Below are positions 1 to 8,791 of a stretch of DNA of 35,847 nt, in pieces (positions within the stretch are counted from its first letter, which is position 1; every line of letters starts with the position of its first letter). Under the pieces are notes generated by a model that searched no databases, was not told the DNA's origin, and saw only the letters and a program-made list of their open reading frames with translations. Source of the DNA: Streptacidiphilus pinicola (GTDB taxonomy: Bacteria > Actinomycetota > Actinomycetes > Streptomycetales > Streptomycetaceae); NCBI RefSeq assembly GCF_003258295.1, contig NZ_QKYN01000122.1, forward strand, positions 565 through 36,411. The letters run 5' to 3'. The position numbers and the translations under genes are program-made.

Positions 1-247
1 GGCCGGGGCCGGAGGAGGCGCGGCGCTGCCAGTCGCGGGTGGCGGGGTGCGCGCCCGGCATGGGGCAGCCGAGGTCGCCGCAGGAGCAGCGCGGGGGGCC
101 GTCGTCCTCCAGCAGCCAGGCACCGGGGGAGACCTCCCAGTGCCGGTCCTCCGCGTACGTCACCGCCGCCTGCAGCAGGAGATCGCGTGCGCCCGGCGTG
201 GCGTCCGCGCGGCCGTCCTGCTCGGTGGCTCCCAGGGTGTCTTCCAC
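1..247 (-). CDS. Bifunctional DNA primase/polymerase-like protein, N-terminal part (runs off the left edge)
   Basis: Only about the first 82 residues lie in the window; the gene continues beyond base 1. The translated minus strand reads V-E-D-T-L-G-A-T-E-Q-D-G, then a helix ending AAVTYAEDRHW, then PGAWLLEDDGPPRCSCGD and CPMPGAHP. The YAEERHW...PG.W...RCSCGD..C..PGAHP pattern is, from memory, that of actinomycete proteins annotated as bifunctional DNA primase/polymerase (prim-pol N-terminal domain). These may act in DNA synthesis or repair, but the physiological role is not established. A TAA lies just upstream in frame, so the start must be GTG at 247 or GTG at 256; neither has a clear Shine-Dalgarno sequence. 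The gene is divergent from the HTH regulator at 541. The family call rests on the Cys-rich motif only. Confidence 0.6.
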   Translation of the reverse strand, partial: MEDTLGATEQDGRADATPGARDLLLQAAVTYAEDRHWEVSPGAWLLEDDGPPRCSCGDLGCPMPGAHPATRDWQRRASSGPG

Positions 248-540
248 GTGCTGCACAACTCGGCGGTGGACCAGGGGTTACGGGTGATCGGCAAAAGTCG
301 GCCCATCAGGACGCGCTGAGTGGGGCGCGCGGTTGCACGCCAGGGGGCGCACGGGGGGTGCACCCGGGGTGAGCGGGTAGGTGTGCCCCTGATGCACCGC
401 TACGCTGTCACCAGTCGGCCCAATGTCGCTATTTCCCAGCCATTGACCGCTCTTGACACCTCGTGACGCATCACCGGAACGCATCAGGGGAATGCTCCTG
501 TCCTGCGACCTCCGACTCTCCAGAGGAGGCAGTGACGTCC

Positions 541-1920
541 ATGGCCGCCAGACCGCTCGTCGCACGACAGCCCAACGAACGGCTCCAGGCCCTGATCCAG
601 GAGGCCGGCTGCTCCAACGCCGGCCTCGCCCGCCGGGTCAATCTCTGCGGGGCCGAGCACGCACTGGACCTGCGTTACGACAAGACCTCGGTCGCCCGCT
701 GGCTGCGCGGCCAGCAGCCGCGCGGGCAGGCCCCGGCCGTGATCGCCGAGGCGATCGGACGGAAGCTGGGCCGCTCCGTCTCGGTCGACGAGATCGGCAT
801 GTCCGACGGCAAGAGCCACTCCTCCGGCGTGGGCCTCCAGTTCGCCGCGACGCTCTCCGGCGCCGTCGAGCAGGTGAGCGAGCTCTGGCGCAGCGACGTC
901 GGCCGCCGGGACTTCCTCAGCGGCGCGTCCGTCGCCGCGGCTGCGCTGGTCGAGCCGAGCCGCGACTGGCTGATCACCGGCCCCGACCTCTCGGTCGCCC
1001 GGACCGGCGGGCCGCGCGTCGGCCTGGCCGACGTCGAGGCGGTGCAGGCCACCACGCAGATGCTGGTCGACCTCGACCACCGCTTCGGCAGCGGCCACGT
1101 CCGCCCCGTGGTGGTGCACTACCTGAACTCCGTGGTCTCCGGTCTGCTCGCGGGCGCGTACAAGGAGGAGACCGGCCGCAAGCTCTTCGGCGCCGTGGCC
1201 CGGCTCACCGAGCTGGCCGGCTACATGGCGATCGACACCGGGCAGCCCGGGCTGGCCCAGCGCTACTACATCCAGGCGCTGCGCCTGGCCCAGGCGGCCG
1301 GGGACCGCGCCTACGGCGGGTACGTGCTGGCGTCCTCGATGAGCCACCTCGCCGCCGCGCTGGGCAACCCGCGCGAGATCGCGCAGCTGGCCCGCGCCGC
1401 CCAGGAGGGCGCCCGAGGCCAGGCCACCCCGACGGCGATGGCCATGTTCTACGCCGCCGAGGCCCGCGGCCACGCGCTGCTGGGCGACAGCCGCAGCTGC
1501 GAGGCGGTGGCCGGGCTGGCCTTCGAGCAGCTGGAGCACAGCCGCCCGGAGGAGGACCCGGACTGGATCGGCCACTTCGACCACGCCTACCTCGCCGACG
1601 AACTCGCGCACTGCCACCGCGACTTGGAGCAGCCGCGGCAGAGCGCCCGGCAGGCGCAGGAGGCGCTGCGCGGCCACCCGGAGTCGCGGGTGCGCCGCCG
1701 CGCGGTCGATCTGGTCCTGCTCGCCATCGCCCAGCTGCAGTTGCGCGAGGTGGACGAGGCCTGCGACACCGGGGCGCGGGCCATGGAGCTGATGGCCGGG
1801 CTGCGTTCGGCGCGCGGTGCCGAGTACCTGGACGACTTCCGCCGGATGCTGGAGCCCTATCGCAACCAGCGCTCGGTACAGGAGTTCCAGGCCCGGGCCA
1901 TGGCCGAGGCGGCCGCCTGA
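541..1920 (+). CDS. HTH/TPR-type transcriptional regulator (NsdA-like architecture)
   Basis: A 459-residue cytoplasmic protein. Residues about 5-75 contain a helix-turn-helix-like stretch (ERLQALIQEAGCSNAGLARRVN, then TSVARWLRGQQP) of the type found in Streptomyces regulators that combine an unusual HTH with a long alpha-helical tetratricopeptide-like domain, such as NsdA, a negative regulator of differentiation and antibiotic production. Residues about 110-130 hold a Tat-like RRDFLSGASVAAAAL segment, a common feature of this family that need not mean export. From about residue 160 to the end the sequence is helical, with repeated A-x-x-x-Y/L-A patterns consistent with TPRs. ATG 541 is preferred because GGAGG lies at 525-529. 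An in-frame GTG at 532 is too close to it, and longer starts are possible but lack a ribosome site. The targets are unknown. Confidence 0.72.
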   Translation: MAARPLVARQPNERLQALIQEAGCSNAGLARRVNLCGAEHALDLRYDKTSVARWLRGQQPRGQAPAVIAEAIGRKLGRSVSVDEIGMSDGKSHSSGVGLQFAATLSGAVEQVSELWRSDVGRRDFLSGASVAAAALVEPSRDWLITGPDLSVARTGGPRVGLADVEAVQATTQMLVDLDHRFGSGHVRPVVVHYLNSVVSGLLAGAYKEETGRKLFGAVARLTELAGYMAIDTGQPGLAQRYYIQALRLAQAAGDRAYGGYVLASSMSHLAAALGNPREIAQLARAAQEGARGQATPTAMAMFYAAEARGHALLGDSRSCEAVAGLAFEQLEHSRPEEDPDWIGHFDHAYLADELAHCHRDLEQPRQSARQAQEALRGHPESRVRRRAVDLVLLAIAQLQLREVDEACDTGARAMELMAGLRSARGAEYLDDFRRMLEPYRNQRSVQEFQARAMAEAAA

Positions 1921-2060
1921 GGCGTCGCAGTTCAGGCCCTGGGGGCGGCGGCGACCCGGTCCCCAGGATGGTCACCCGTCGGTGTGAACGGGTAGCGTGT
2001 GCCGGGTCGTGAGCGCGGCCATGCGCGGCGCCAGCGCCGTCCACAGCTAAGGAAGAGCGC

Positions 2061-3026
2061 GTGAACCATCGTCGTCCCAACCCCGACGAGCTCACCCCGG
2101 ACGACCTGTTCCGTCCGGCGGACGGTGGGCCGACGGCGGCGTACGGTGCCCCACTCGCCGAGCCGGACGCCCAGGGCGCGTCGACCCAGTACCTGCCGCC
2201 GATGCCGGCCGCGCCCCAGGCCCAGCCGTACGGCGGGCAGCCCGGCTACACCGCGCCGACGCAGCCGTACCAGGCCTTCCCGCAGCAGCAGGCCCAGCCC
2301 GACTACGGCCGCCCCGCGTACGACCAGGGCGGCTACGACCAGGGTTACGACCAGGGCGGCTACGAGCAGTACGACGACTACGACGAGGACCCGCACCGCA
2401 ACCGTCCCTCGATGCGGACCCTGGCCATCGCGGTCGTCGTCGGCTGCGCGGTGCTCGGCATCGGTCTGGGCGCGCTGCTGGGCTCCGGCAACTCGTCGGC
2501 CAGCGCCAGCGCCGACAAGAGCGCGGGCACGAAGCACGGCGCCTCCGCCGGCCCGGGGCCGAACGACAAGGGGGCGCAGCTCGCGCAGGCGCAGAAGCTG
2601 AGCCAGCTGTTGGAGACCGCGTCCAGCAACCGTTCCGCGGTGATCAACGCGGTGGCCGACATCGCGGCCTGCCAGGCGCTCCCGGCGGCCCAGCAGGCGC
2701 TCACCAACGCGGCTCAGGCGCGCGGCGACCTGGTCACGCAGCTCGGGCAGCTCCCGGTCAGCGCGCTGCCCTCGGGCAAGCAGCTGGTGGCCGATCTCAC
2801 CACCGGCTGGCAGGCGTCCCAGCAGGCCGACTCCCACTACGCGTCCTGGGCCGCGGAGTCGGCGGGCCCGTGCCAGAAGAAGCACCACCCCAAGGCGGGC
2901 GGCGAGAAGGCCGCGGGCGACAACGTGAGCGGCACGGCCACCCAGGCCAAGCGGGAGGCCGCGGCGCTCTGGAACACGATCGCCTCCGCCAACGGTCTGC
3001 CGACCAAGACGTCGGACCGGCTCTGA
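2061..3026 (+). CDS. Conserved actinobacterial membrane protein with Pro/Gln/Tyr-rich N-terminus
   Basis: A 321-residue protein of unknown function. Residues 1-115 are low complexity (Pro, Gln, Tyr, Gly), with a short repeat of YDQGG-type units near residues 85-105 followed by an acidic YDDYDED patch. One transmembrane helix lies at about 117-142 (TLAIAVVVGCAVLGIGLGALL). The C-terminal half is presumably outside the membrane: an Ala/Gln-rich helical domain with Cys residues in IAACQAL and AGPCQKK that could pair. The layout (disordered cytosolic tail, single anchor, small external helical domain) is common in Streptomyces envelope proteins. GTG 2061 follows a weak AAGGAAG ribosome site. A possible -10 element TAGCGT lies at 1992-1997. 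No enzymatic motif was seen. Confidence 0.7.
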   Translation: MNHRRPNPDELTPDDLFRPADGGPTAAYGAPLAEPDAQGASTQYLPPMPAAPQAQPYGGQPGYTAPTQPYQAFPQQQAQPDYGRPAYDQGGYDQGYDQGGYEQYDDYDEDPHRNRPSMRTLAIAVVVGCAVLGIGLGALLGSGNSSASASADKSAGTKHGASAGPGPNDKGAQLAQAQKLSQLLETASSNRSAVINAVADIAACQALPAAQQALTNAAQARGDLVTQLGQLPVSALPSGKQLVADLTTGWQASQQADSHYASWAAESAGPCQKKHHPKAGGEKAAGDNVSGTATQAKREAAALWNTIASANGLPTKTSDRL

Positions 3027-3035
3027 GACACGACG

Positions 3036-3069
3036 CGGCCCGGGGCGCGGAACACCGCACCCCGGGCCG
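3036..3069. terminator. Bidirectional terminator hairpin between convergent genes
   Basis: Arms CGGCCCGGGG (3036-3045) and CCCCGGGCCG (3060-3069) pair perfectly. A small inner stem GCGG/CCGC forms around AACA. It sits between the stops of the membrane protein (3026) and the lipoprotein gene (3078, opposite strand). There is no U-tract, which is usual for actinomycete terminators. Confidence 0.7.
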
Positions 3070-3077
3070 TCGGGCTG

Positions 3078-4328
3078 TCAGCGGACCAGCGCGGGGCCCA
3101 CGTCGACGAGGCCGTTGTGCGCCTCGGTCAGCTGGCCGTTGACGACCTGCTGGAACGACACGTCCGTGTTGACGGTCCGCGGGGTCGCCGCGAGGCTGAT
3201 CAGGTTGCCGGCCTGCCAGGCCAGCGGCGGCGTCGCGCCGCTCGTACTGACCGGACCGGTGGCGTCGAAGGCGGCGTGCACGCTCTGCGCGGTGAGGGGG
3301 TGGCCCCGGAGCACCTCGGTGACCTTCTTGAAGACCTCGTAGGCGATCCAGGTGGTCTCCACCCCGGGGTCCGACGGGTTGATGCTGTTGTTGGTGAACG
3401 CGTACTTCTTGATCACCGCGTGCATCTCGTTCCAGACCGGGCTGCCGTCCGGCGGGTACCAGCCGGTCGCGATCGCGCCCTCCAGCGGGCCGTCGGCGCC
3501 ACCGGTGGTGTCGACCAGCGACTGCTGGAAACTGCCGATCAGCGCCGAGAGGTGCGCGTTGGTGGGCGCGTACTGGCGCCAGCTGTCGAAGAAGGTCTCC
3601 GTCGAGGCCGCGTCCAGCGCGCTGGTGACGCAGTCGCGGGGACGGTCGGAGCCGACCGCGAGCTTCACCTCCTGCTGGTAGTTGGTGCGGCCCTCGGTCG
3701 CCTTCACGTCGATCGCGGACATGTGGTACAGCGCGAGACCGTTGTTGAGGAAGGTGTACATCGAGTCGCCGACGGCCGTGTCCGGCCGCACGATGGCGAC
3801 CCGGTGGCAGCCCGCCGCGGCGAGCTGCTCGCCGTTGCCGACCAGCAGAGTCTGGTAGCCGCCGTTGACGGGGTAGGAGTAGGGAGAGCTGAACTCGGCC
3901 GCCGAGGCGCCCGATCCGCCGATGTAGGAGATTCCGGCGCTCTCCAGCAGCGGCATGAACTGGTCGCCGAACTGGCTGGACGAGCCGACGACGGCCACCG
4001 CCTTGGCCGCGGTCGCCTGGTTGGCGCACGCGATCGCGCCCTCCGAGCTGTTGCCCTCGTTGCAGGTGATCACCCGCACGGAGTGGCCCGCGATGCCGCC
4101 GTTGTCGTTGAAGTAGCGCGCGATGGCCTGTGCCATCGCGGGCATGCCGGGCTCCGAGCCCGCCTTGCCGTTCATCGGCGCCCAGGTCATCACCGTCACC
4201 GGTGAGGCCGGGTCGGCGCTCGCGTCGCCCCCGCACGCGGTCACACCCCCACCGAGCAGTGCCGTCGCGGCCATGGCCGCACTCGCGCGCCGCAATCGTC
4301 CGGCGCTATCAGCCCCCTTGGACCTCAT
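3078..4328 (-). CDS. Branched-chain amino-acid-type ABC transporter substrate-binding lipoprotein (LivK-like, orphan)
   Basis: A 416-residue secreted solute-binding protein of the periplasmic-binding-protein type I fold. The start MRSKGADSAGRLRR gives a basic n-region and a hydrophobic stretch, then lipobox V-T-A-C with the modifiable Cys at about residue 32, so it should be a membrane-anchored lipoprotein. The mature part shows the Leu/Ile/Val-binding-protein order: an ARYFNDNGGIAGHSVRVI segment, A-C-A-N-Q-A-T and VGSSSQFGDQF near the ligand site, and a second lobe from about residue 170. The preferred start is 4328; an upstream in-frame ATG at 4352 would put six unrelated residues before it. 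No permease or ATPase gene is adjacent, so it is an orphan binding protein that may share a transporter or act as a sensor. The ligand is unknown. Confidence 0.83.
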   Translation of the reverse strand: MRSKGADSAGRLRRASAAMAATALLGGGVTACGGDASADPASPVTVMTWAPMNGKAGSEPGMPAMAQAIARYFNDNGGIAGHSVRVITCNEGNSSEGAIACANQATAAKAVAVVGSSSQFGDQFMPLLESAGISYIGGSGASAAEFSSPYSYPVNGGYQTLLVGNGEQLAAAGCHRVAIVRPDTAVGDSMYTFLNNGLALYHMSAIDVKATEGRTNYQQEVKLAVGSDRPRDCVTSALDAASTETFFDSWRQYAPTNAHLSALIGSFQQSLVDTTGGADGPLEGAIATGWYPPDGSPVWNEMHAVIKKYAFTNNSINPSDPGVETTWIAYEVFKKVTEVLRGHPLTAQSVHAAFDATGPVSTSGATPPLAWQAGNLISLAATPRTVNTDVSFQQVVNGQLTEAHNGLVDVGPALVR

Positions 4329-4463
4329 CTGAACCGTGCCCTCCCCGCACACTGGAATACGTACGGAAGTTCACCCTCGCCCCGATTCGGGACAGTCCAG
4401 GGGACACCGGGCGAACGGACGGCCACATGAAGGTGAACACGATGTGAGGACGCGTGTAGAACG

Positions 4464-4469
4464 TAGGAT
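4464..4469 (+). promoter_or_regulatory. Possible -10 element (TAGGAT) for the gene at 4544
   Basis: TAGGAT fits the actinomycete housekeeping -10 consensus (TANNNT) and lies 80 bp before the start. The expected -35 position holds a poor match, so this is a weak call. Confidence 0.3.
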
Positions 4470-4543
4470 CGTGACCCATGCAGGCGGAGCACGAAACGTC
4501 AAGGACTTCTCGAACCGGCACCCGCTCCAGGAGGATGGGCGGC

Positions 4544-4987
4544 ATGCCGCTCACTGACCTTCCCTGGTGGCGCTGGCGGGCCCGGGTCCGTTCCGCGCTG
4601 CACATGCTCGGCGACCCGCGCTTCCAGCAGGACTGCTGGGCGGCCGGCCGCGAGGGCTACGGCGACGTCACCGACGCCGTCTACCGCCTCGTCGAGGACA
4701 CCTGGCTGGACCGCTGGTCCGCCGAGAAGTACGTCGGCTCGATCTTCCGCGACTCCGCGGAGGCCACCGCGGTCGACACCGCGGTGCTGCGGGTTCTGCG
4801 GATCATGCACCAGGTCGGCCCCGACGCGCCCGCCGACGCGTACTTCCACCATCACGCCTGGCCGGAGGCGATCCGCGCCTGCCGCGAGGCCCACACCCGC
4901 CTGGCCCTCAACGACGGCGAGGACCCGGAGACGGCGCCCCGCTCACTGGCGATGCTCTCGATTCTCACGCGCACCGCCGGAGGGTGA
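4544..4987 (+). CDS. Conserved hypothetical actinobacterial protein
   Basis: A 147-residue soluble protein beginning MPLTDLPWWRWRARVRS. It is rich in Trp, His and acidic residues, with a conserved-looking core (GYGDVTDAVYRLVEDTW, then SAEKYVGSIFRDS and VLRVLRIMHQVGPDAP). No transmembrane segment, signal peptide or catalytic motif could be recognised. The start is fixed by AGGAGG at 4529-4534: ATG 4535 abuts it with no spacing, while ATG 4544 has an ideal 9-bp gap. It is 43 bp upstream of purU on the same strand and may be co-transcribed with it. I do not assign a function. Confidence 0.72.
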   Translation: MPLTDLPWWRWRARVRSALHMLGDPRFQQDCWAAGREGYGDVTDAVYRLVEDTWLDRWSAEKYVGSIFRDSAEATAVDTAVLRVLRIMHQVGPDAPADAYFHHHAWPEAIRACREAHTRLALNDGEDPETAPRSLAMLSILTRTAGG

Positions 4988-5030
4988 GACGGCGGGCCGG
5001 GTCGGTGGCGGTTTGTGGCAGAGTTTCCGC

Positions 5031-5882
5031 ATGGCCGAGCAGTACATCCTGACCCTCTCCTGCCCCGACAAGCAGGGCATCGTCCACGCCGTGTCCAGCT
5101 ACCTGTTCATCACGGGTTGCAACATCGTGGACAGCCAGCAGTTCGGAGACCCGGACAGCGGCCTCTTCTTCATGCGTGTCCACTTCTCGGCCGAGCCGCC
5201 GGTCACCCTGGAGAAGCTGCGGGCGAGCTTCTCCGCGACCGGGGACGCGTTCCAGATGGACTGGCGGATCAGCTCCGGCGAGGAGCGGATGCGGGTGCTG
5301 CTGCTGGTCAGCAAGTTCGGCCACTGCCTGAACGACCTGCTGTTCCGCGCGCGCAGCGGCGCGCTGCCGGTGGAGATCGCGGGCGTCGTCTCCAACCACC
5401 GCGACTTCGAGGAACTGGTCGGCTCCTACGGTGTCCCGTTCCACTACGTCCCGGTGACGGCCGACACCAAGCCCGAGGCGGAGGCGACGCTGCTGCGCAT
5501 CGTCGACGAGGAGCAGGTGGACCTCGTCGTCCTCGCCCGCTACATGCAGGTGCTGTCGGACGACCTCTGCAAGGCCCTGGCCGGGCGGGCGATCAACATC
5601 CACCACAGCTTCCTACCGAGCTTCAAGGGCGCCAAGCCCTACCACCAGGCCCACGCCCGCGGCGTCAAGCTGATCGGTGCGACGGCCCACTACGTGACCG
5701 CGGCGCTGGACGAGGGCCCGATCATCGAGCAGGAAGTCGTCCGCGTCGGCCACGACGTCACCCCCCAGAAGCTGGTCGCCCTCGGTCGCGACGTCGAGTG
5801 CCAGGCGCTGGCGCGTGCCGTGAAGTGGCACGCGGAGCACCGCGTCCTCCTCAACGGCTCCCGCACCGTCGTCTTCGCCTGA
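5031..5882 (+). CDS. purU: Formyltetrahydrofolate deformylase
   Basis: A 283-residue enzyme that hydrolyses 10-formyl-tetrahydrofolate to tetrahydrofolate and formate, balancing one-carbon pools and supplying formate for purine synthesis. An N-terminal ACT-like regulatory domain (residues about 1-80, opening YILTLSCPDKQGIVHAVSSYL) is followed by a formyltransferase-fold catalytic domain. Signature pieces are KFGHCLNDLLFR, the INIHHSFLPSFKGAKPYHQAH block (about 187-207) with the catalytic His, and the conserved Asp in ALDEGPIIEQ (about 226). Length and domain order are normal for PurU. ATG 5031 is chosen because the ACT domain begins directly there; an in-frame ATG at 5013 would add six residues. 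The stop lies 17 bp from the end of the convergent marR-type gene. Confidence 0.95.
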   Translation: MAEQYILTLSCPDKQGIVHAVSSYLFITGCNIVDSQQFGDPDSGLFFMRVHFSAEPPVTLEKLRASFSATGDAFQMDWRISSGEERMRVLLLVSKFGHCLNDLLFRARSGALPVEIAGVVSNHRDFEELVGSYGVPFHYVPVTADTKPEAEATLLRIVDEEQVDLVVLARYMQVLSDDLCKALAGRAINIHHSFLPSFKGAKPYHQAHARGVKLIGATAHYVTAALDEGPIIEQEVVRVGHDVTPQKLVALGRDVECQALARAVKWHAEHRVLLNGSRTVVFA

Positions 5883-5899
5883 CGCGACCTGCCCCGGCG

Positions 5900-6322
5900 C
5901 TAGCGCGAGGCGAGGCGCTCCAGCAGGGCGGTACTCCGTGCCAGCAGTGCCCGCTCCTCGTCCGTGAGTTCGGACTCGATGGCCTGCGCCAGCCAACCGG
6001 CCCTGCGGCCGCGCTCCGCCTCGAGCGCCGTCCTGCCCGCGTCCGACAGCTCGACCAGGGACTTGCGGCCGTCCGTGGGGTGGGCTCGCCGCGTGATCAG
6101 GTTCTGTTCCATGAGCAGCCCCACCGCCCGGGCCATCGACTGCGGGCGTACGCGCTGATCGGCGGCAAGGTCGCTGGTGGTCATGGCGCCATTGCGGTCC
6201 AGTGCGCCGAGCACGGCCGCCTGCCCCAGCGGGATGCGGTCCTCGTCCTTGACGCGTCGGGTGAGCTTGCCCATCGCGGTGCGCAGTTCGGCGGCGACAG
6301 CGGCGGCTTCAGGGGTGGGCAT
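5900..6322 (-). CDS. MarR-family transcriptional regulator, divergent from enolase
   Basis: A 140-residue protein with the winged-HTH layout of MarR regulators. N-terminal dimerisation helices are followed by the recognition region (residues about 35-75: [23 protein letters not shown]), then the beta-wing [21 protein letters not shown] and C-terminal helices. The DxR-like wing motif (DGRKS) is typical. MarR proteins usually repress their own and a divergent gene and release DNA when a ligand binds. Here the divergent gene is an enolase, and the 110-bp shared promoter region contains the repeat operator at 6369-6420, so autoregulation and enolase control are the natural inference. The inducer is unknown. 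The start is ATG 6322; the longer reading frame upstream runs into the enolase promoter and is not credible. Confidence 0.9.
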   Translation of the reverse strand: MPTPEAAAVAAELRTAMGKLTRRVKDEDRIPLGQAAVLGALDRNGAMTTSDLAADQRVRPQSMARAVGLLMEQNLITRRAHPTDGRKSLVELSDAGRTALEAERGRRAGWLAQAIESELTDEERALLARSTALLERLASR

Positions 6323-6368
6323 AGGGCACCTTACCCAGTTGCCGGGCAACTCTGCGCGCCTGACCTGC

Positions 6369-6420
6369 ACAGCAATGCTGTACAGCAAAACTGTACAGCC
6401 AAACTGGACAGCATTGCTGT
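6369..6420. promoter_or_regulatory. 52-bp operator of four tandem 13-bp units between marR and eno
   Basis: Four contiguous 13-mers fill the interval exactly. Unit 1 (6369-6381) is ACAGCAATGCTGT, unit 2 (6382-6394) ACAGCAAAACTGT, unit 3 (6395-6407) ACAGCCAAACTGG and unit 4 (6408-6420) ACAGCATTGCTGT. Units 1 and 4 are exact reverse complements, each with perfect 6-bp arms. A CTGTACAG palindrome (6391-6398) sits at the exact centre (6394.5), and another copy is at 6378-6385. The whole block is therefore both a tandem array and a large dyad. It ends 11 bp before the enolase ATG and overlaps where that promoter must be. The divergent MarR protein is the likely ligand; this is an inference. Confidence 0.8.
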
Positions 6421-6431
6421 ATGGTTTTGCC

Positions 6432-7730
6432 ATGCCCGCACACGTGATCGACACCGTCATCGCCCGCCGGATCATCGACAGCCGAGGCAATCCCACCGTT
6501 GAGGTCGACGTCGTCCTGGCAGACGGATCGCCGGGACGCGCGGCCGTCCCCTCCGGCGCCTCGACCGGCGCCCGGGAAGCCGTGGAGCTGCGCGACGGGG
6601 ATCCCGCGCGCTGGCACGGCAGGGGTGTGGACCGCGCGGTGGCCCACGTCAACGGGGAGATCGCGGCGGCGGTGCGCGGCCGGGACGCGGCGGACCAGGC
6701 AGGTCTCGACGCCGCGCTGGTCGCCCTCGACGGCACCGCCACGAAGTCCCGGCTCGGCGCCAACGCGATTCTCGGCGTCTCCCTGGCCGCCGCCAAGGCC
6801 GCCGCGGCGGCCTGCCGTCAGCCGCTCTACCGCTACCTCGGCGGCGCCGACGCGCGCCTCCTGCCTCTGCCGATGATGAACATCGTCAACGGCGGTGCCC
6901 ACGCCGACAATCCGCTGGACTTCCAGGAATTCATGATCGCGCCCGTCGGCGCGGACACCTTCACCGAAGCCGTCCGCATGGGCAGCGAGGTCTTCCACAC
7001 GCTGCGCCGCGACCTGCTGGCCGCCGGACACTCCACGGGCGTCGGCGACGAGGGCGGCTTCGCGCCCGCGCTGCGCACCGCCGAGGAGGCGCTCGACTTC
7101 GTGATGACCGCCATCGAGCGCACCGGCTACCGTCCCGGCACGGACATCGGCCTGGTCATGGACCCGGCGTCGTCGGAGTTCTTCCGCGACGGGGTGTACG
7201 ACTACGCGGGCGAGGGAGTGCGTCGCACCCCGTCCGAGCAGGCCGACTACCTGGCCAGGCTGATCGACGCCTACCCGGTCGTCTCGATCGAGGATCCGAT
7301 GGCGGAGAACGACCTGGACGGCTGGCGCGAGTTGACCGCCCGCGTCGGAGACCGCTGTCAGCTCACCGGTGACGACGTGTTCTGCACCAACGAGACGCTG
7401 CTGCGCGAGGGCATCCGCACCGGCGTCGGCAACTCGGTCCTGGTCAAGGTCAATCAGATCGGAACCCTGACCGAGGCACTGACCGCGGTGGCCACGGCCC
7501 ACCGGGCGGGCTGGACCGCCGTCATGTCGCACCGCTCGGGCGAGACAGAGGACACGACCATCGCGGATCTGGCGGTGGCGACCGGCTGCGGTCAGCTCAA
7601 GACCGGCTCGCTCTCCCGCTCCGACCGCACCGCAAAGTACAACCAACTGATCCGGATCGAGGAGGAGTTGGGCGACTCCGCGCGCTACGCGGGCCGCTCG
7701 GCCCTGCGGGGGCGTGAGCGGCCGGCCTAG
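6432..7730 (+). CDS. eno: Enolase (phosphopyruvate hydratase), probably a second paralogue
   Basis: A 432-residue enzyme converting 2-phosphoglycerate to phosphoenolpyruvate. All hallmark regions are present: [15 protein letters not shown] at the N-terminus, the flexible loop [52 protein letters not shown], the Mg-binding series SIEDPM and [18 protein letters not shown] with the catalytic Lys, and [18 protein letters not shown]. It should therefore be active. The main actinomycete enolase normally sits near ftsB/divIC-type genes; here the neighbours are a divergent MarR gene and purU, so I infer a regulated extra copy. ATG 6432 has no ribosome site and lies 11 bp after the operator, which suggests a leaderless mRNA. 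The stop overlaps the stop of the convergent anti-sigma gene by 4 bp. Confidence 0.93.
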   Translation: MPAHVIDTVIARRIIDSRGNPTVEVDVVLADGSPGRAAVPSGASTGAREAVELRDGDPARWHGRGVDRAVAHVNGEIAAAVRGRDAADQAGLDAALVALDGTATKSRLGANAILGVSLAAAKAAAAACRQPLYRYLGGADARLLPLPMMNIVNGGAHADNPLDFQEFMIAPVGADTFTEAVRMGSEVFHTLRRDLLAAGHSTGVGDEGGFAPALRTAEEALDFVMTAIERTGYRPGTDIGLVMDPASSEFFRDGVYDYAGEGVRRTPSEQADYLARLIDAYPVVSIEDPMAENDLDGWRELTARVGDRCQLTGDDVFCTNETLLREGIRTGVGNSVLVKVNQIGTLTEALTAVATAHRAGWTAVMSHRSGETEDTTIADLAVATGCGQLKTGSLSRSDRTAKYNQLIRIEEELGDSARYAGRSALRGRERPA

Positions 7731-8791
7731 GGCCGGGAGAGCAGGGGCGCCGCGGCGAGGGCGGCTCGGGCCAGTTCCCGGTCGCCGGTGATGCCGGCCG
7801 GGATGCGGTGGGGATCGCGCCGTCCCGCGCACAGGTGGCAGAACTCGACGCCGTCGATCGCCACCGTGGCCGTCGGCTCGGTGTCCGGTGGCGGGACGGT
7901 GCCCGGGGAGTCCACGGGGATGAGCCAGGTGCCCTCGCCGCGGCCCTCGACGATGAGTTGGATCACGCGGTCCGCCCCCGGCTCGCCCGCGAAGGCGTAG
8001 GGGAGGAGGCGGACGGCCAGGCCGATCAGCGAGCGGATGTGCGCGCCGCGCGGCGGGTTGTAGGGGTAGCCCACCGCCTCGGCGATGTCCTCGGCGTGGA
8101 TCCAGCACTCGAAGGCGCGGTCCAGGAAGGAGTCGGCGAGCGGCAGCCTGAACGCTCCGTAGTCGACGAATCGTTCCGCCAGGCCGGGCGCGGCGAGCGC
8201 CGCCGTCTCGACCATGGTGCGGGTCTGCGCGCGCCAGAAGGCACGCACCGAGCCGGGCGCGCGGCCCGCCTGCGTCGCGCAGAGCCGGGCGTCGCGTTCG
8301 GCGAGGTCGGTGCCCTCCGTGGGGTCGGGCAGACCGAGCGCGCGGGCCAGGACGCCGTCGACCGCGGCCAGGTGGCACAGCACGTCCGCGGGACGGCGCT
8401 GCTCGCTGCCGGCGTGCCAGCGCAGCGTGGCCGGCTCCATCCAGTCGAGCTCGCCGAGATCCCGCAGCAGCGCGTCCAGCCGGGCGGTCTCGGCGACGAA
8501 GGGCTCGGCGTACGCGGGGACGCGGAACGCCGGCTCGCGCCGGTCCAGGCAGCCGTCGAGGACCTGGCGGCGCAAGCTGGGCTCGGGGTCGAGCGGCTCG
8601 TCGGAGGAGAGCCAGCCCGCGGCGTCGCGCAGTTGCCGGCCCTCCTCGCGGCAGGCGGGACACGTGGCCAGGTGCGTCTCCAGGGGCGCGGCCTCGTCCG
8701 CGGTGCAGGCGTCCAGCGCCCACGCGCCCAGCAGCGCGCGCAGCTTCTCGTGGAGGTCCGGGCCGAGTCCCACCTCGGTGCCCGCGCTCAC
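7727..8791 (-). CDS. Zinc-finger anti-sigma factor fused to a mycothiol-dependent maleylpyruvate isomerase/DinB-like domain
   Basis: A 354-residue protein. Residues about 13-60 form a zf-HC2-type anti-sigma domain with H40, C44 and C47 (HLATCPAC) and a preceding Cys at 29. Residues about 95-240 resemble the MDMPI/DinB four-helix domain (W...[19 protein letters not shown], then [22 protein letters not shown]), and a C-terminal alpha/beta segment runs to the end with two further Cys (FCHLCAG). The gene begins inside the stop of the ECF sigma gene (ATGA overlap, 8788-8791), so the two are translationally coupled and the protein is presumably that sigma factor's antagonist. No transmembrane helix was seen, so it should be a soluble sensor, perhaps of redox state via zinc/thiols or mycothiol. 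The sensing role is inference. Confidence 0.85.
   Translation of the reverse strand: MSAGTEVGLGPDLHEKLRALLGAWALDACTADEAAPLETHLATCPACREEGRQLRDAAGWLSSDEPLDPEPSLRRQVLDGCLDRREPAFRVPAYAEPFVAETARLDALLRDLGELDWMEPATLRWHAGSEQRRPADVLCHLAAVDGVLARALGLPDPTEGTDLAERDARLCATQAGRAPGSVRAFWRAQTRTMVETAALAAPGLAERFVDYGAFRLPLADSFLDRAFECWIHAEDIAEAVGYPYNPPRGAHIRSLIGLAVRLLPYAFAGEPGADRVIQLIVEGRGEGTWLIPVDSPGTVPPPDTEPTATVAIDGVEFCHLCAGRRDPHRIPAGITGDRELARAALAAAPLLSRP

Noticed and set aside
85-2345. CRISPR-like or tandem repeats from low-complexity N-termini and GC-rich sequence
   Set aside because: Repeats reflect codon repeats for Tyr, Asp, Gln and Gly; there are no spacers or cas genes.
6309-8723. An 804-codon minus-strand frame
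   Set aside because: Antisense to enolase, and out of frame with the anti-sigma gene; no domain is recognisable.
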